A DNA stretch of 64,000 bases, taken from NCBI RefSeq assembly GCF_050178175.1, contig NZ_JBFXGH010000001.1, positions 6,917 through 70,916 of the forward strand. The letters run 5' to 3'. The position numbers and the translations under genes are program-made. Under the pieces are notes generated by a model. That model ran no database searches. It was not told the DNA's origin and saw only the letters and a list, made by a program, of their open reading frames with translations. This DNA comes from Sphaerochaeta sp050178175 (GTDB taxonomy: Bacteria; Spirochaetota; Spirochaetia; Sphaerochaetales; Sphaerochaetaceae). Shown piece by piece: positions 35,188 through 44,348 of the stretch; the stretch's first letter is position 1; every line of letters begins with the position of its first letter.

Positions 35188-37059
35188 ATGATGAGCGTTG
35201 TGAAAACATACGCCCCTCGCACAGCATTTCTTCCTACAACACAAGAAGATTTGCAACAACGGTCCTGGGACCAAATAGACATCGCCTTCATCAGTGCAGA
35301 CGCATACGTCGACCACCCCTCATTCGCACTTGCCCTCTTGTCACGATTGCTGGAAAAGGAAGGTTATCGTGTGGGTATTATCGCACAACCCGACTGGAAC
35401 TCAACAAAAGATTTCCTTAAATTGGGCAAACCACGTCTTTGTTGCCTTATAAGTGGGGGGAATATCGACAGTATGGTCTCCCACTATACCGCCAATGCAA
35501 AACCGCGTAGAGAGGACGAATACAGCCCCGGAGGCAAGGCAGGGCACCGCCCGGACCGTCCAACCTTGGTGTATACCACGAAGGCAAGACAAGCTTACGG
35601 CAAAGACACCCCGATCATCATAGGGGGACTGGAGGCTTCGCTGAGAAGGCTCAGTCACTATGACTACTGGAGTGACAAGGTACGTAAACCCATCATCCTC
35701 GATGCAAAGGCCGACCTTTTGGTCTATGGTATGGGAGAGAGACAGACCCTGGAAATAGTCCGGCGTCTTGATAAAGGCGAACCAATCTCGCAGCTTAGGG
35801 ATATCAGGGGAACAGTTTATGCAACCAATCCCAACACCTTTGAGATAGAGGCAGAGCCAACAAGTATCCTCCCATCCTATGAAGAGGTCAGTGAACGGGA
35901 TAAACAATCCAATACACCAACTGAAGCGGGGAAAAAAGCCTATGCAAAGGCTTTTGGCATGCAGATGCTGCAGGAAAACCCCATAATGGGAAAACGGGTC
36001 ATCCAATCGTGCATGCAACGCATGGTCGTCCAGAACCCTCCTGCCCTTCCGCTGGAGGAAGCCTTTTTCGATTCCCTGCACGAACTTCCTTTCACCCTTG
36101 ATGCACATCCAGACTACGAGAAAGCAGGGGGAATCCCTGCCCTGAAGGAAGTACAGTTCTCCATCACCAGCAATCGTGGGTGCTTTGGCTCCTGCTCTTT
36201 CTGTGCCATCACCAGCCACCAGGGCAGGATGATCCAAACCAGGAGCAAGGAATCCTTGGTAAAGGAAGCAAAACGAATGAGTGAGCATCCTGCATTCAAG
36301 GGGTATATCCATGACCTGGGAGGGCCAACTGCCAACTTCCAAGGGTTGGCCTGCGATAGACAGCAAACCTATGGGCCCTGTCCAACGAAGGAGTGCCTTT
36401 ATCCCAGTCCATGTGCCAATCTCAAGGACTACCATGGAAGATATCTCGATCTACTTGAAGCCATTGAATCACTTCCTAGGGTAAAGAAGGTTTTCATCAG
36501 GAGCGGCATCCGCTATGACTATCTCCTGGAAGTCTGTGACGAGAAGACAAGGCAACGATTCATGAACCATCTTGTCAGGCACAATGTCAGCGGTCAACTC
36601 AAGGTTGCTCCCGAGCATGTCAGCGACAGGGTGCTTGATGCCATGGGCAAGCCAAGGGCAGCCCTCTTTGACGAATTTACCGAACTCTACCAAAAGGCCA
36701 CAGAGAAGGCTGGGAAGAAACAATACCTGATACCCTACTTCATTGCCGCCCACCCCGGCAGTACATTGGAAGATGCCATCACCCTGGCCTTATATATGCA
36801 CAAATTCCACTTCATTCCCGATCAGGTGCAGGAATTTTATCCAACGCCCGGGACAGTCTCTACCTGTATGTACTATACTGGACTCGATCCCAGACCTGGC
36901 AAGCGGTTTGCCAGCGTGTACGTCCCCAAGGGACGTGAGAGACATCTGCAGCGAGCCCTCCTGCAGTACAACAAGATAGAAAACCGCCCCTTGGTCCTTG
37001 AGGCCTTGGAAAAAGCGCAGAGGAAGGACTTGTCGAGGATACTTCTCACAAGACGGTAA
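35188..37059 (+). CDS. YgiQ-family radical SAM protein
   Basis: The 623-residue protein has an N-terminal UPF0313 domain. The radical SAM core follows, with the iron-sulfur motif CFGSCSFCA at about 330-338. A C-terminal YgiQ extension is rich in cysteines and prolines (YGPCPTKECLYPSPC). Its reaction is not known. The start is the first of two adjacent ATGs at 35188. The MATE gene begins 2-5 bp after its stop. Confidence 0.9.
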   Translation: MMSVVKTYAPRTAFLPTTQEDLQQRSWDQIDIAFISADAYVDHPSFALALLSRLLEKEGYRVGIIAQPDWNSTKDFLKLGKPRLCCLISGGNIDSMVSHYTANAKPRREDEYSPGGKAGHRPDRPTLVYTTKARQAYGKDTPIIIGGLEASLRRLSHYDYWSDKVRKPIILDAKADLLVYGMGERQTLEIVRRLDKGEPISQLRDIRGTVYATNPNTFEIEAEPTSILPSYEEVSERDKQSNTPTEAGKKAYAKAFGMQMLQENPIMGKRVIQSCMQRMVVQNPPALPLEEAFFDSLHELPFTLDAHPDYEKAGGIPALKEVQFSITSNRGCFGSCSFCAITSHQGRMIQTRSKESLVKEAKRMSEHPAFKGYIHDLGGPTANFQGLACDRQQTYGPCPTKECLYPSPCANLKDYHGRYLDLLEAIESLPRVKKVFIRSGIRYDYLLEVCDEKTRQRFMNHLVRHNVSGQLKVAPEHVSDRVLDAMGKPRAALFDEFTELYQKATEKAGKKQYLIPYFIAAHPGSTLEDAITLALYMHKFHFIPDQVQEFYPTPGTVSTCMYYTGLDPRPGKRFASVYVPKGRERHLQRALLQYNKIENRPLVLEALEKAQRKDLSRILLTRR

Positions 37060-37061
37060 AC

Positions 37062-38429
37062 TTGGTGGAAAAAACAATATCAGAACGCAGGGATTTCTTT
37101 CAGAAGATGGTGACCATAGCCTTGCCTGTGGTCTTCCAAAGCCTGCTAACCAACTCCCTCTCCTTTGTCGACACCCTGATGATCGGACAGCTTGGTGAGT
37201 CTTCCATTGCTGCTGTTGCGCTGGGAAACCAGATGTTCTTCCTGATCAGTGTGTTGTTCTTCGGTGTCTGCAGTGGTTCAGCCATCTTTCTTTCCCAATA
37301 CTGGGGGGCGAAGAATGAAACCAATATCCAACGGGTCCTGGGACTCTCGTTCACCTTGGCAGGAGTTTCAGCTCTGCTTTTTGCCTTGGCATCATTGTTC
37401 ATCCCCCGCCAGATCATGCATATATTCACCACTGAAACAGAGGTGGTCAGCCAAGGTATCGCGTATCTCAGGATTGTCGGCATAAGTTATCTCTTTACCG
37501 CAATCAGCCAGGTACTTGCTACGGCACTGAGAGTCATTGGATATGCAAAGATTCCCTTACAGGTTGCTCTCTTCTCACTCACCCTAAATGCAGGGGGTAA
37601 CTACCTCCTCATCTTTGGTATTGGCCCATTTCCTGCATTGGGTGTGGCAGGGGCAGCAATCGCGACCACCATAAGTCGACTGGTTGAGGTAATCGCCCTC
37701 CTGTGGATCGTCTACCATCGCCATCCGGTCATTGCCATCAGAAGCAGGGAGGCATTCCGGTGGAACAAGACGTTCTTGTTGCATATCATCCCTACTAGCA
37801 TGCCTGTGATCATCAATGAATTCTTCTGGGCCCTTGGAATGGCCACCTACAAGGTTGCATACAGCAAGATGGGAATCGAAGCCATCGCCTCCATAAATGT
37901 GGCAGAATCGGTCGGGAATCTTTTCTTTGTCCTGATGATGGGCATCAGCAATGCAACACTGATCATGATCGGGGTAAAAATTGGGGAGAAACAAAGGCTC
38001 CTTGCTCTGCTCTATGCCAAACGATTCATTGCCACAGCGCTCTTGGTAGGGCTTGCCATGGGCATCTTTGAATTCCTCTTTGCCCCGCTGTTCACCTCCT
38101 TCTTCAATATCTCGGATAGGGTAAGAGAACTGGCTGTCTACTGTCTTTCCATCAATGCAGCGCTGCTTCCGATCAAGAGCATCAATATGGTCATCATTGT
38201 GGGAATACTCCGAAGCGGTGGCGATACCAAATATTCCATGTTCGCAGAGATGTTCGGGGTTTGGGCGGTCGGTGTTCCGCTTGCTTTCATCGGCGTATTC
38301 CTGCTGAACCTCAATACCTGGCAGCTCTACCTGCTCTTGGGAATGGAAGAGGTCACCAAGCTGTTCATAGGCTTATATCGCATAAAGAAAGAGGTATGGA
38401 TCAACGACCTGACAGTTACCTTTCATTGA
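37062..38429 (+). CDS. MATE-family efflux transporter
   Basis: The product is a 12-helix multidrug and toxin extrusion protein of about 455 residues. It has the two-fold repeat typical of the NorM/DinF family and segments such as NSLSFVDTLMIGQLG and GGNYLLIFG. No ATG fits. Translation would begin at TTG 37062 or GTG 37065, directly after the ygiQ stop and without a strong ribosome site, which suggests coupling to ygiQ. The substrate is unknown. Confidence 0.85.
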   Translation: MVEKTISERRDFFQKMVTIALPVVFQSLLTNSLSFVDTLMIGQLGESSIAAVALGNQMFFLISVLFFGVCSGSAIFLSQYWGAKNETNIQRVLGLSFTLAGVSALLFALASLFIPRQIMHIFTTETEVVSQGIAYLRIVGISYLFTAISQVLATALRVIGYAKIPLQVALFSLTLNAGGNYLLIFGIGPFPALGVAGAAIATTISRLVEVIALLWIVYHRHPVIAIRSREAFRWNKTFLLHIIPTSMPVIINEFFWALGMATYKVAYSKMGIEAIASINVAESVGNLFFVLMMGISNATLIMIGVKIGEKQRLLALLYAKRFIATALLVGLAMGIFEFLFAPLFTSFFNISDRVRELAVYCLSINAALLPIKSINMVIIVGILRSGGDTKYSMFAEMFGVWAVGVPLAFIGVFLLNLNTWQLYLLLGMEEVTKLFIGLYRIKKEVWINDLTVTFH

Positions 38430-38454
38430 CCTCTCTTGCGTATGAACGTATAGT
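38426..38454 (+). promoter_or_regulatory. Promoter of nagA
   Basis: TTGACC (38426-38431), 17 bp and TATAGT (38449-38454). The -35 overlaps the MATE stop codon. The leader of about 17 bases contains AGAGAGG before the nagA ATG. Confidence 0.65.
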
Positions 38455-38477
38455 TGTAGGTAAAGAGAGGTATCTGC

Positions 38478-39662
38478 ATGAGTCTACGAACCGTACTTAC
38501 CAATGGGACTGTTGTAACTGGTTATGCAAAACTGAAAGACTGCGCCCTCTATATAGATGAGAAAGGGGAGATCGGCGACATCTTCAATATGAGAAGATTG
38601 TCTGAAAAACACTTCCCCAGTGACACCACCATGATTGATGTAGGAGGTTCCTATATCATGCCTGGTTTCATCGATTCCCATATCCATGGGATTGGTGGTT
38701 TTGGGACAGAGGACTGTAAGCCTTCCAGCATCCTGGGAATGAGCGAGCGACTTGCGGACTTTGGAGTGAGTGCATTCATGCCAACCGTCTACACTGATAA
38801 GCTTGATGTAATGAAAGCCAGCACCAAGGCGATTGCCGATGCCATGGGCAGTGAGCAAGGTGCAAAGATAATGGGCATCAATCTGGAAGGCCCTTTTATC
38901 TCCATGGAACGTGTTGGAGCCCAGAATCCAGAGGGCGTAATACCTGTCAATCTTGAGATTTTCAATGATCTCATCGAAACAGGACAAGGTAAGGTCATCT
39001 GCATGACCGTAGCCCCTGAACTCAAACACATGCGTGAATTGGCATTGTTGGCAAGAGAAAAGAACATCGTCTTACTTGCCGGCCATACCAACGCCAGTTA
39101 TGAAAACATCATGGAGGGGATGCAGTGCGGAATCTTCCATTCCACCCACTTCTTCAATGCAATGAGCCGCCTGCATCATAGAAACCCTGGAACGGTCGGG
39201 GCGATCCTGATCCAAAGAGACATGCAGTGTGAGATCATCTGTGACGGTATTCATGTCCATCCTGAATTGGTCAAAATGTTGCTCCGTGAAAAACCACTGG
39301 ACAACATTGTCATGATAACCGACAGCCTCAAGCCCACCAAGCAGAGAACCGGTCCCATGGTGGCCAACGGGGTTGAATGCACCTTGGGGGAGGAAGGGGC
39401 TTTTGTCAGTCTCAAGGATCCAGACCTGTTCATCGGCTCTGCACTGACCATGCTCCAAGGCATGAAGAATGCAGTCGAATGGGAAATACCCATTCAACAA
39501 GCAAGCCAGATGAGTTCCACAAACCCAGCACGTATCTACAGCTTTACCAAACAAGGGATGCTGGTCCCAGGCTACAAGGCGGATGTGGTTGTACTGGATA
39601 AGGACATGCAGATGAAAGGTTTGTTTGTCGATGGGAACCTGATCCGCGACCGCTTTGCCTGA
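38478..39662 (+). CDS. nagA: N-acetylglucosamine-6-phosphate deacetylase
   Basis: This amidohydrolase converts GlcNAc-6-phosphate to glucosamine-6-phosphate and acetate. Its 394 residues include the metal motif DSHIHGIGG (about 68), NLEGPF, LAGHTNASY, THFFNAM and the catalytic Asp in MITDSL. It has its own promoter and is followed after 18 bp by the pepD-like gene. No nagB is next to it, so amino-sugar and peptide recycling is inferred from the neighbours only. Confidence 0.93.
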   Translation: MSLRTVLTNGTVVTGYAKLKDCALYIDEKGEIGDIFNMRRLSEKHFPSDTTMIDVGGSYIMPGFIDSHIHGIGGFGTEDCKPSSILGMSERLADFGVSAFMPTVYTDKLDVMKASTKAIADAMGSEQGAKIMGINLEGPFISMERVGAQNPEGVIPVNLEIFNDLIETGQGKVICMTVAPELKHMRELALLAREKNIVLLAGHTNASYENIMEGMQCGIFHSTHFFNAMSRLHHRNPGTVGAILIQRDMQCEIICDGIHVHPELVKMLLREKPLDNIVMITDSLKPTKQRTGPMVANGVECTLGEEGAFVSLKDPDLFIGSALTMLQGMKNAVEWEIPIQQASQMSSTNPARIYSFTKQGMLVPGYKADVVVLDKDMQMKGLFVDGNLIRDRFA

Positions 39663-39680
39663 AAGAACAATAAGGAGTAC

Positions 39681-41132
39681 ATGACTATGCAAGATGCAGT
39701 GAAGGGGTTGAAGCCCCAGGCACTCTGGAACTATTTCTCTGATCTTTCTGATATCCCCCGAGAATCGGGAAATGAGGAAGGAGTACGTCAATTTCTTCTT
39801 GCCTTTGCCAAAGAACATGAGCTTGATGCCATAGTTGATGCAGCCGGCAATGTCATCATCCGAAAAAAGGCCTATCCAGGATTTGAAAAGAGACCTTCAG
39901 TCGCCTTGCAGGGACATATGGATATGGTCTGTGTAAAAGAGGCCTGGAGCACTCATGACTTTACCAAGGACCCCATAGAGCTTATACGAGACGGTGATTT
40001 TCTCAAGGCAAAGGGGACCAGCCTCGGTGGGGATAATGGCATTGCAATCGCGCTCGCTCTCGATATCCTTGCAGACAAAGAGGCAAAACATGGCCCCTTG
40101 GAGACAATCTTTACCGTTAGTGAAGAGACCGGACTGACAGGGGCTTTCAACATTGAACAGGACAAGGTACAGAGCAGGCTCCTGATCAACCTGGATAGTG
40201 AAGAAGAAGGGGTTCTCTATATTGGTTGTGCCGGAGGAATAGAGGTTGATGTAACGCTCCCTGTGCAGTGGGAGCAAGTTCCTTCTTCCTTCAAGGCTTT
40301 CACACTTACTGCAGACGGGATGCTTGGAGGACATAGTGGTGGAGAAATCCATAAACAGCGGGCAAATGCCATCAAGGTTGCGTCTCGTGCATTGAGCCAG
40401 GTTCACTCCTGTATGGTCTTCAAGGCAGAAGGGGGAACCAAACGGAATGTCATTCCTTCAGTTTGCACGCTTTCTTTTGCAGTACCATCCGGTGAGATTG
40501 AAACATTGAAGGCTTTCGTCTCACAGACCCAGCAGATGCTTAGTGACGAGTATGCACTCAATGACCCGGATATTCGCATTACCTTGGAGGAGACGGATGT
40601 CCCAAAGAAAGCTGTGGATGGAACAATCAGCAAACAACTGCTCACCAGCCTGTATGCCGCCCCACATGGGGTCGATGCCATGAGTTTCAGGATTCCTGGC
40701 ATCGTGGAGACCTCATCCAATCTGGCCATTCTTCGGCTGGATGAAGAGGCTTTCCATGTAACCAGCAGCCATCGCTCCTCAGTACTCTCTGCGCGTGATG
40801 ATATAGCCCGCAGGTTTGCATCAGTCTTCACCCTCGCTGGTGCAAAGACAACCTTTGTAGGGGCATACCCTGCATGGACACCAAACCCCGACTCAGCATT
40901 GACGGGATTCTGTGCAAAGGCGTATGAGGAGTATACTGGGAAGAAACCGGAAATTACGGCCATCCATGCTGGCCTTGAATGTGGTATCATCAACAGCAGG
41001 ATCCCTGGAATGGACTCTGTATCATTTGGCCCTGACATGTTTGATGTCCACTCCACCAAGGAACGTATCAGCATCCCCTCTGTTGAGCGTATCAGTGGAT
41101 TCACCCGTCACCTGCTCTCAATCATCGAATGA
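39681..41132 (+). CDS. pepD: Aminoacyl-histidine dipeptidase (M20 family, PepD-like)
   Basis: The 483-residue di-zinc peptidase has the M20 ligand motifs in order: QGHMDMV, LGGDNGI, SEETGLTGA and NLDSEEEG. A lid domain inserted in the middle includes GGHSGGEI. It cleaves unspecific dipeptides in the cytoplasm. AAGGAG precedes the ATG. Its stop overlaps the next start by 4 bp (ATGA), so both proteins are made together. Confidence 0.92.
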   Translation: MTMQDAVKGLKPQALWNYFSDLSDIPRESGNEEGVRQFLLAFAKEHELDAIVDAAGNVIIRKKAYPGFEKRPSVALQGHMDMVCVKEAWSTHDFTKDPIELIRDGDFLKAKGTSLGGDNGIAIALALDILADKEAKHGPLETIFTVSEETGLTGAFNIEQDKVQSRLLINLDSEEEGVLYIGCAGGIEVDVTLPVQWEQVPSSFKAFTLTADGMLGGHSGGEIHKQRANAIKVASRALSQVHSCMVFKAEGGTKRNVIPSVCTLSFAVPSGEIETLKAFVSQTQQMLSDEYALNDPDIRITLEETDVPKKAVDGTISKQLLTSLYAAPHGVDAMSFRIPGIVETSSNLAILRLDEEAFHVTSSHRSSVLSARDDIARRFASVFTLAGAKTTFVGAYPAWTPNPDSALTGFCAKAYEEYTGKKPEITAIHAGLECGIINSRIPGMDSVSFGPDMFDVHSTKERISIPSVERISGFTRHLLSIIE

Positions 41133-41845
41133 GCAGGCCGATCATAGCGATAGGCGGGACCTATGACCAGGCTCCGCCTACCTCTGCATTTCCCACCCTT
41201 CGGAGGATTTTCACCAATGAAGGGTATGTTGCAAAGCTCGAAAAGAGTGGTGCTTCCGTTATTCTCATTCCACACACAAAAAGCAATATCGATACCCTCT
41301 TATCCCACTGTGATGGTCTCTTACTAGCAGGTGGACCTGATATTGAGCCATCATATTATCGCCAGGAACGTCATCCTTCCTGCGGTAAAAGTGACATAGA
41401 GAGCGACATATTCCAAATCGCGTTGTATCATGCTGCAAAGAGAAAGAGTATACCAATCCTTGGTATCTGCAGGGGGTGTCAACTGATCAACGTAGCTGAG
41501 GGAGGAACCCTCTTTCAGGACTATCTGATGAGAGAGCACCACGACATAGTACATCCAGATCTGGAACACTTTGACCAGATAAGCCATCCGGTCACGATCC
41601 AGGGGCACACAAAACTTGCTTCCATACTGGGAAGTGGGGAGGTCGGGGTCAACAGCCTTCACCACCAATGCATCGACAAGGTTGCCCCTGCTTTTCACTC
41701 TACGGCAAGAAGCAGCGATGGTTGCATTGAAGCTATAGAGAATACCAGTGAGAATTGGATCCTAGGGGTGCAATGGCACCCTGAGAGCATGGGAGACGAG
41801 ATGCTTCCCCTCTTCAATGCGTTTGTGGAAGCAGCCATGGGATAA
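41129..41845 (+). CDS. Gamma-glutamyl peptidase C26 (PuuD-like class I glutamine amidotransferase)
   Basis: The 238-residue protein has the nucleophile elbow GICRGCQ, an oxyanion-type LLAGGPDIEPSYY segment and the histidine-glutamate pair in VQWHPES. It resembles gamma-glutamyl-GABA hydrolase. No other putrescine-degradation gene is nearby, so hydrolysis of gamma-glutamyl compounds in general is the safer call. It is translationally coupled to pepD. Confidence 0.85.
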   Translation: MSRPIIAIGGTYDQAPPTSAFPTLRRIFTNEGYVAKLEKSGASVILIPHTKSNIDTLLSHCDGLLLAGGPDIEPSYYRQERHPSCGKSDIESDIFQIALYHAAKRKSIPILGICRGCQLINVAEGGTLFQDYLMREHHDIVHPDLEHFDQISHPVTIQGHTKLASILGSGEVGVNSLHHQCIDKVAPAFHSTARSSDGCIEAIENTSENWILGVQWHPESMGDEMLPLFNAFVEAAMG

Positions 41846-41891
41846 CAGGAGGGGCTGAAACAGCCTCACTTGTGTCTGGTAATGCTTTAGG

Positions 41892-43100
41892 TTAGCCCTT
41901 TATATCCTTGGCTAATGCCTTTGCCAGATCATAGGCCTTCTGCTTGTCTTCCTCAGTAGGGGACCCTTGGTATTCAACCACACCACGGCAGTCCAGCTTC
42001 ATGGCAGAAGAGAATTCATCAAACTGCTTTTGTGCTCCACCGGACCATCCAAAGGATCCAAAGCGTAGTGTTTTTCTTCCCTGTACATGGCTTCTCTCCA
42101 GAATATCCAAGACGTGATACATCGGGGGGAACATCTTGTATTCGTAGGTAGGCATACCGATGACCAAGCCTTCGCTTCTCCACACCTTCTCCAGGACAAA
42201 GGACTCATGGGTCTGGGGAACCTGCAGAACATGGACAGGAATGCCCTCACTCTCCAGGCCTTCAACAATTGAAGAGAGCAGGGCCTGGGTGTTCCCATAC
42301 ATACTCGACCAGACTACAGCTACCTCTTTTTCTCTGGGACCTTGCATGTAGGTGGCCAGGGTCTTGTACCACTCGATAATCTTCCCTGGTTCTGAGCGCC
42401 ATACAATCCCATGGCTTGGTGCAACCATCTTGATGGGAAGCCCATCAAGCTTGGCAATTCCACGAATTACAAAGGATGAGAAGGTGGAGACAATGTTTGC
42501 ATAGTAGCGCTCCGTCTCACCTGTAATCTTTTCCTTCTCTCCAGCGCTCAATTCATCATCAAAACAGTGTTCATAGCGGCCAAAGGAACCGAAAGCATCA
42601 CAGCTGAAGAGAATCCCATCCTCTTGTAGATACGTCATCATGGTCTCGGGCCAGTGGATGTTCGGGGTCATGAAAAACTTGAGTGTTTTTCCCCCAATAT
42701 CAAGGGTTTCCCCGTCACTGACAGCCCGCACATTCTTCTCAATCTTATAGAAATGCTTTATCATGGGAACAGCTTTTGCGCTGCAAAGGATTTCTACTTC
42801 GGGATAATGCTTGACGATTTCAGCCATTGCACCGGTGTGATCTGGTTCCATGTGGTTGATGATGATGTAGTCCAGCTTCCCATCTCCGAGGGAAAGACTC
42901 TCCAGCTGATCACCAACAGCTTTCAACGCACCATCCCAATCCTTTACCAAATCGACCAGGACACGTTTCTCGCTGCCTTTCACCACATAAGAGTTCAGCA
43001 TCACTCCATCAGGGATGGGCCATATTCCTTCAAACAGGTCCCGACTGCCGACCTTTGCGGCCACACGGTAGACACCATCTGCAAGTACATCAGGTTTCAT
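41892..43100 (-). CDS. Flavodiiron protein (oxygen/NO reductase, FprA type)
   Basis: The 402-residue protein has an N-terminal metallo-beta-lactamase domain with di-iron ligands HMEPDH, H in NIHWPETM, D in CDAFGSFG and H in PSHGIVW. A C-terminal flavodoxin domain starts at SSMYGNTQ. These proteins reduce O2 or NO in anaerobes without making peroxide. ATG 43100 is preceded by GAGGAG; an upstream in-frame start at 43166 is not supported. No rubredoxin is adjacent. Confidence 0.93.
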   Translation of the reverse strand: MKPDVLADGVYRVAAKVGSRDLFEGIWPIPDGVMLNSYVVKGSEKRVLVDLVKDWDGALKAVGDQLESLSLGDGKLDYIIINHMEPDHTGAMAEIVKHYPEVEILCSAKAVPMIKHFYKIEKNVRAVSDGETLDIGGKTLKFFMTPNIHWPETMMTYLQEDGILFSCDAFGSFGRYEHCFDDELSAGEKEKITGETERYYANIVSTFSSFVIRGIAKLDGLPIKMVAPSHGIVWRSEPGKIIEWYKTLATYMQGPREKEVAVVWSSMYGNTQALLSSIVEGLESEGIPVHVLQVPQTHESFVLEKVWRSEGLVIGMPTYEYKMFPPMYHVLDILERSHVQGRKTLRFGSFGWSGGAQKQFDEFSSAMKLDCRGVVEYQGSPTEEDKQKAYDLAKALAKDIKG

Positions 43101-43199
43101 AGTATTGAATCTCCTCTTCATGCAAAGATACACGATTATACCAAATTTGTGAATGAAAGACATCAATACCCCAGGTCAATCCCTGCACTCACTCGGGAA

Positions 43200-43901
43200 T
43201 CAAAAACAGAGCTGGGTCTCCCTTTGCATGGAAAATATGGTTCGCTGTACCTGTTTGTAGTCGCTCATGTAGTGCAGAAGCAAGGAATGGAACTCTTTCG
43301 AGTGATTGAAATGGACCAAGTGAGCCATTTCATGCAGTACCAAATAGGAGAGTTGCTTCTCGCTTAGGGCTTGGCATCGCAGGGAAAAATTCAGCCTGCC
43401 TTTTGCTGAGCAGCTACCCCATCGACTTTTTGAATCGCGTACTGAAAAAGGAGGAAAGGGGAGATGCAGGATATCTGCCCAATAGGAAACCAGGGGTGTC
43501 AGTCTCTTGCGTGCCTCTTCCCGATAGAGTTCCTTGATCATGCGGCAGATACCAAGGGAGTCCAAGGGCTTTTTGGGATCATAGGTCACGAGCAAAGAGG
43601 AATCAATTACCGTAATTGCGGCATGCTCTCCAGGCTCCAATAGAAGTGTGTAGTGTTTTCCTTCATAGGGAAACAACTCTCCACTCCCATAGGTATGCAG
43701 TGCCTGTTGCTGTTTTATGATGGTATGGAGCAGTTTTTCCTTATTGCTGAGAATAACTCTCTCTACGGCAACCTTCGATATTCCGTAAGGGGCACTTACT
43801 TTCACCGCCCCATCTGCCTTGACCCGAACCGTTATATGCCGAATCCCTCTTCTATAGAGAAGGGTATATGGTATGTTTTCTACTTTACCGTCTGTTTTCA
43901 T
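43200..43901 (-). CDS. YgjP-like metallopeptidase (DUF45)
   Basis: The 233-residue protein has the zinc motif HEMAHLVHFNHSKEFH near its C-terminus and the upstream SKSRWGSCS segment, both diagnostic of YgjP/DUF45. The start is ATG 43901. A TACTGT -10 (minus strand, 43908-43913) lies 6 bases upstream and there is no ribosome site, so the mRNA is probably leaderless. The start codon is 18 bp from that of the divergent gene at 43920. Confidence 0.85.
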   Translation of the reverse strand: MKTDGKVENIPYTLLYRRGIRHITVRVKADGAVKVSAPYGISKVAVERVILSNKEKLLHTIIKQQQALHTYGSGELFPYEGKHYTLLLEPGEHAAITVIDSSLLVTYDPKKPLDSLGICRMIKELYREEARKRLTPLVSYWADILHLPFPPFSVRDSKSRWGSCSAKGRLNFSLRCQALSEKQLSYLVLHEMAHLVHFNHSKEFHSLLLHYMSDYKQVQRTIFSMQRETQLCF

Positions 43902-43906
43902 TCTGC

Positions 43907-43913
43907 TACAGTA
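43907..43913. promoter_or_regulatory. Shared palindromic -10 of a minimal divergent promoter
   Basis: TACAGTA reads as a -10 hexamer in both directions, TACAGT for the plus-strand gene and TACTGT for the minus-strand gene. It lies 7 and 6 bases from the two start codons. The plus side has TTTACC 17 bp upstream (43884-43889). The minus side has only a poor -35. Confidence 0.45.
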
Positions 43914-43919
43914 TCTCTC

Positions 43920-44348
43920 ATGCAACAAAGCAAGTCCATGATTTTACACCTCAACCAGGCGATTGCCTATCAAACAGCTCCATTCTCTGCCTCTGATGCG
44001 GAAGATGCTTATCAACAAATGCTCACCCATCTCGATGCCCAACCGGTGGGCAGTGAAGGGTGTCTTGCACTCTCTTCCACCCTCAACCTGCTCTTTGCCG
44101 GGGTACAGGAGAGCCCCGATGAGGCAACACGGGAGGCTGTTGAGAAAGGGCTCCCCCTGCCGAAGGTAGAGGCTCCTTTCCATCTGGAGGAAGGAAGCTA
44201 TACATTCACCCAGCTCGCTCCCCCTTCTTCCATCGCCTCCTTATCCTCAGCAATCGACAATCTCTTTGACGGCCCACCTGTCATCTACCTTAGGCTCCTG
44301 AAAGAGAATCCTCTTACCATCATTGCCCAGCTCTGGACACAGCGTTAG
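43920..44348 (+). CDS. Hypothetical protein, 142 residues
   Basis: I do not recognise a family. The soluble, mildly acidic protein has a helical N-terminal half and a proline-rich middle. ATG 43920 follows the shared -10 by 7 bases; a second ATG at 43938 is possible. Its last 4 bp overlap the convergent LysO gene. Codon use resembles its neighbours. Confidence 0.6.
   Translation: MQQSKSMILHLNQAIAYQTAPFSASDAEDAYQQMLTHLDAQPVGSEGCLALSSTLNLLFAGVQESPDEATREAVEKGLPLPKVEAPFHLEEGSYTFTQLAPPSSIASLSSAIDNLFDGPPVIYLRLLKENPLTIIAQLWTQR

Noticed and set aside
35401..36435. Minus-strand open frame of 344 codons opposite ygiQ
   Set aside because: It lies wholly inside a well-conserved radical SAM gene, has no promoter or ribosome site, and shows no recognisable protein features.
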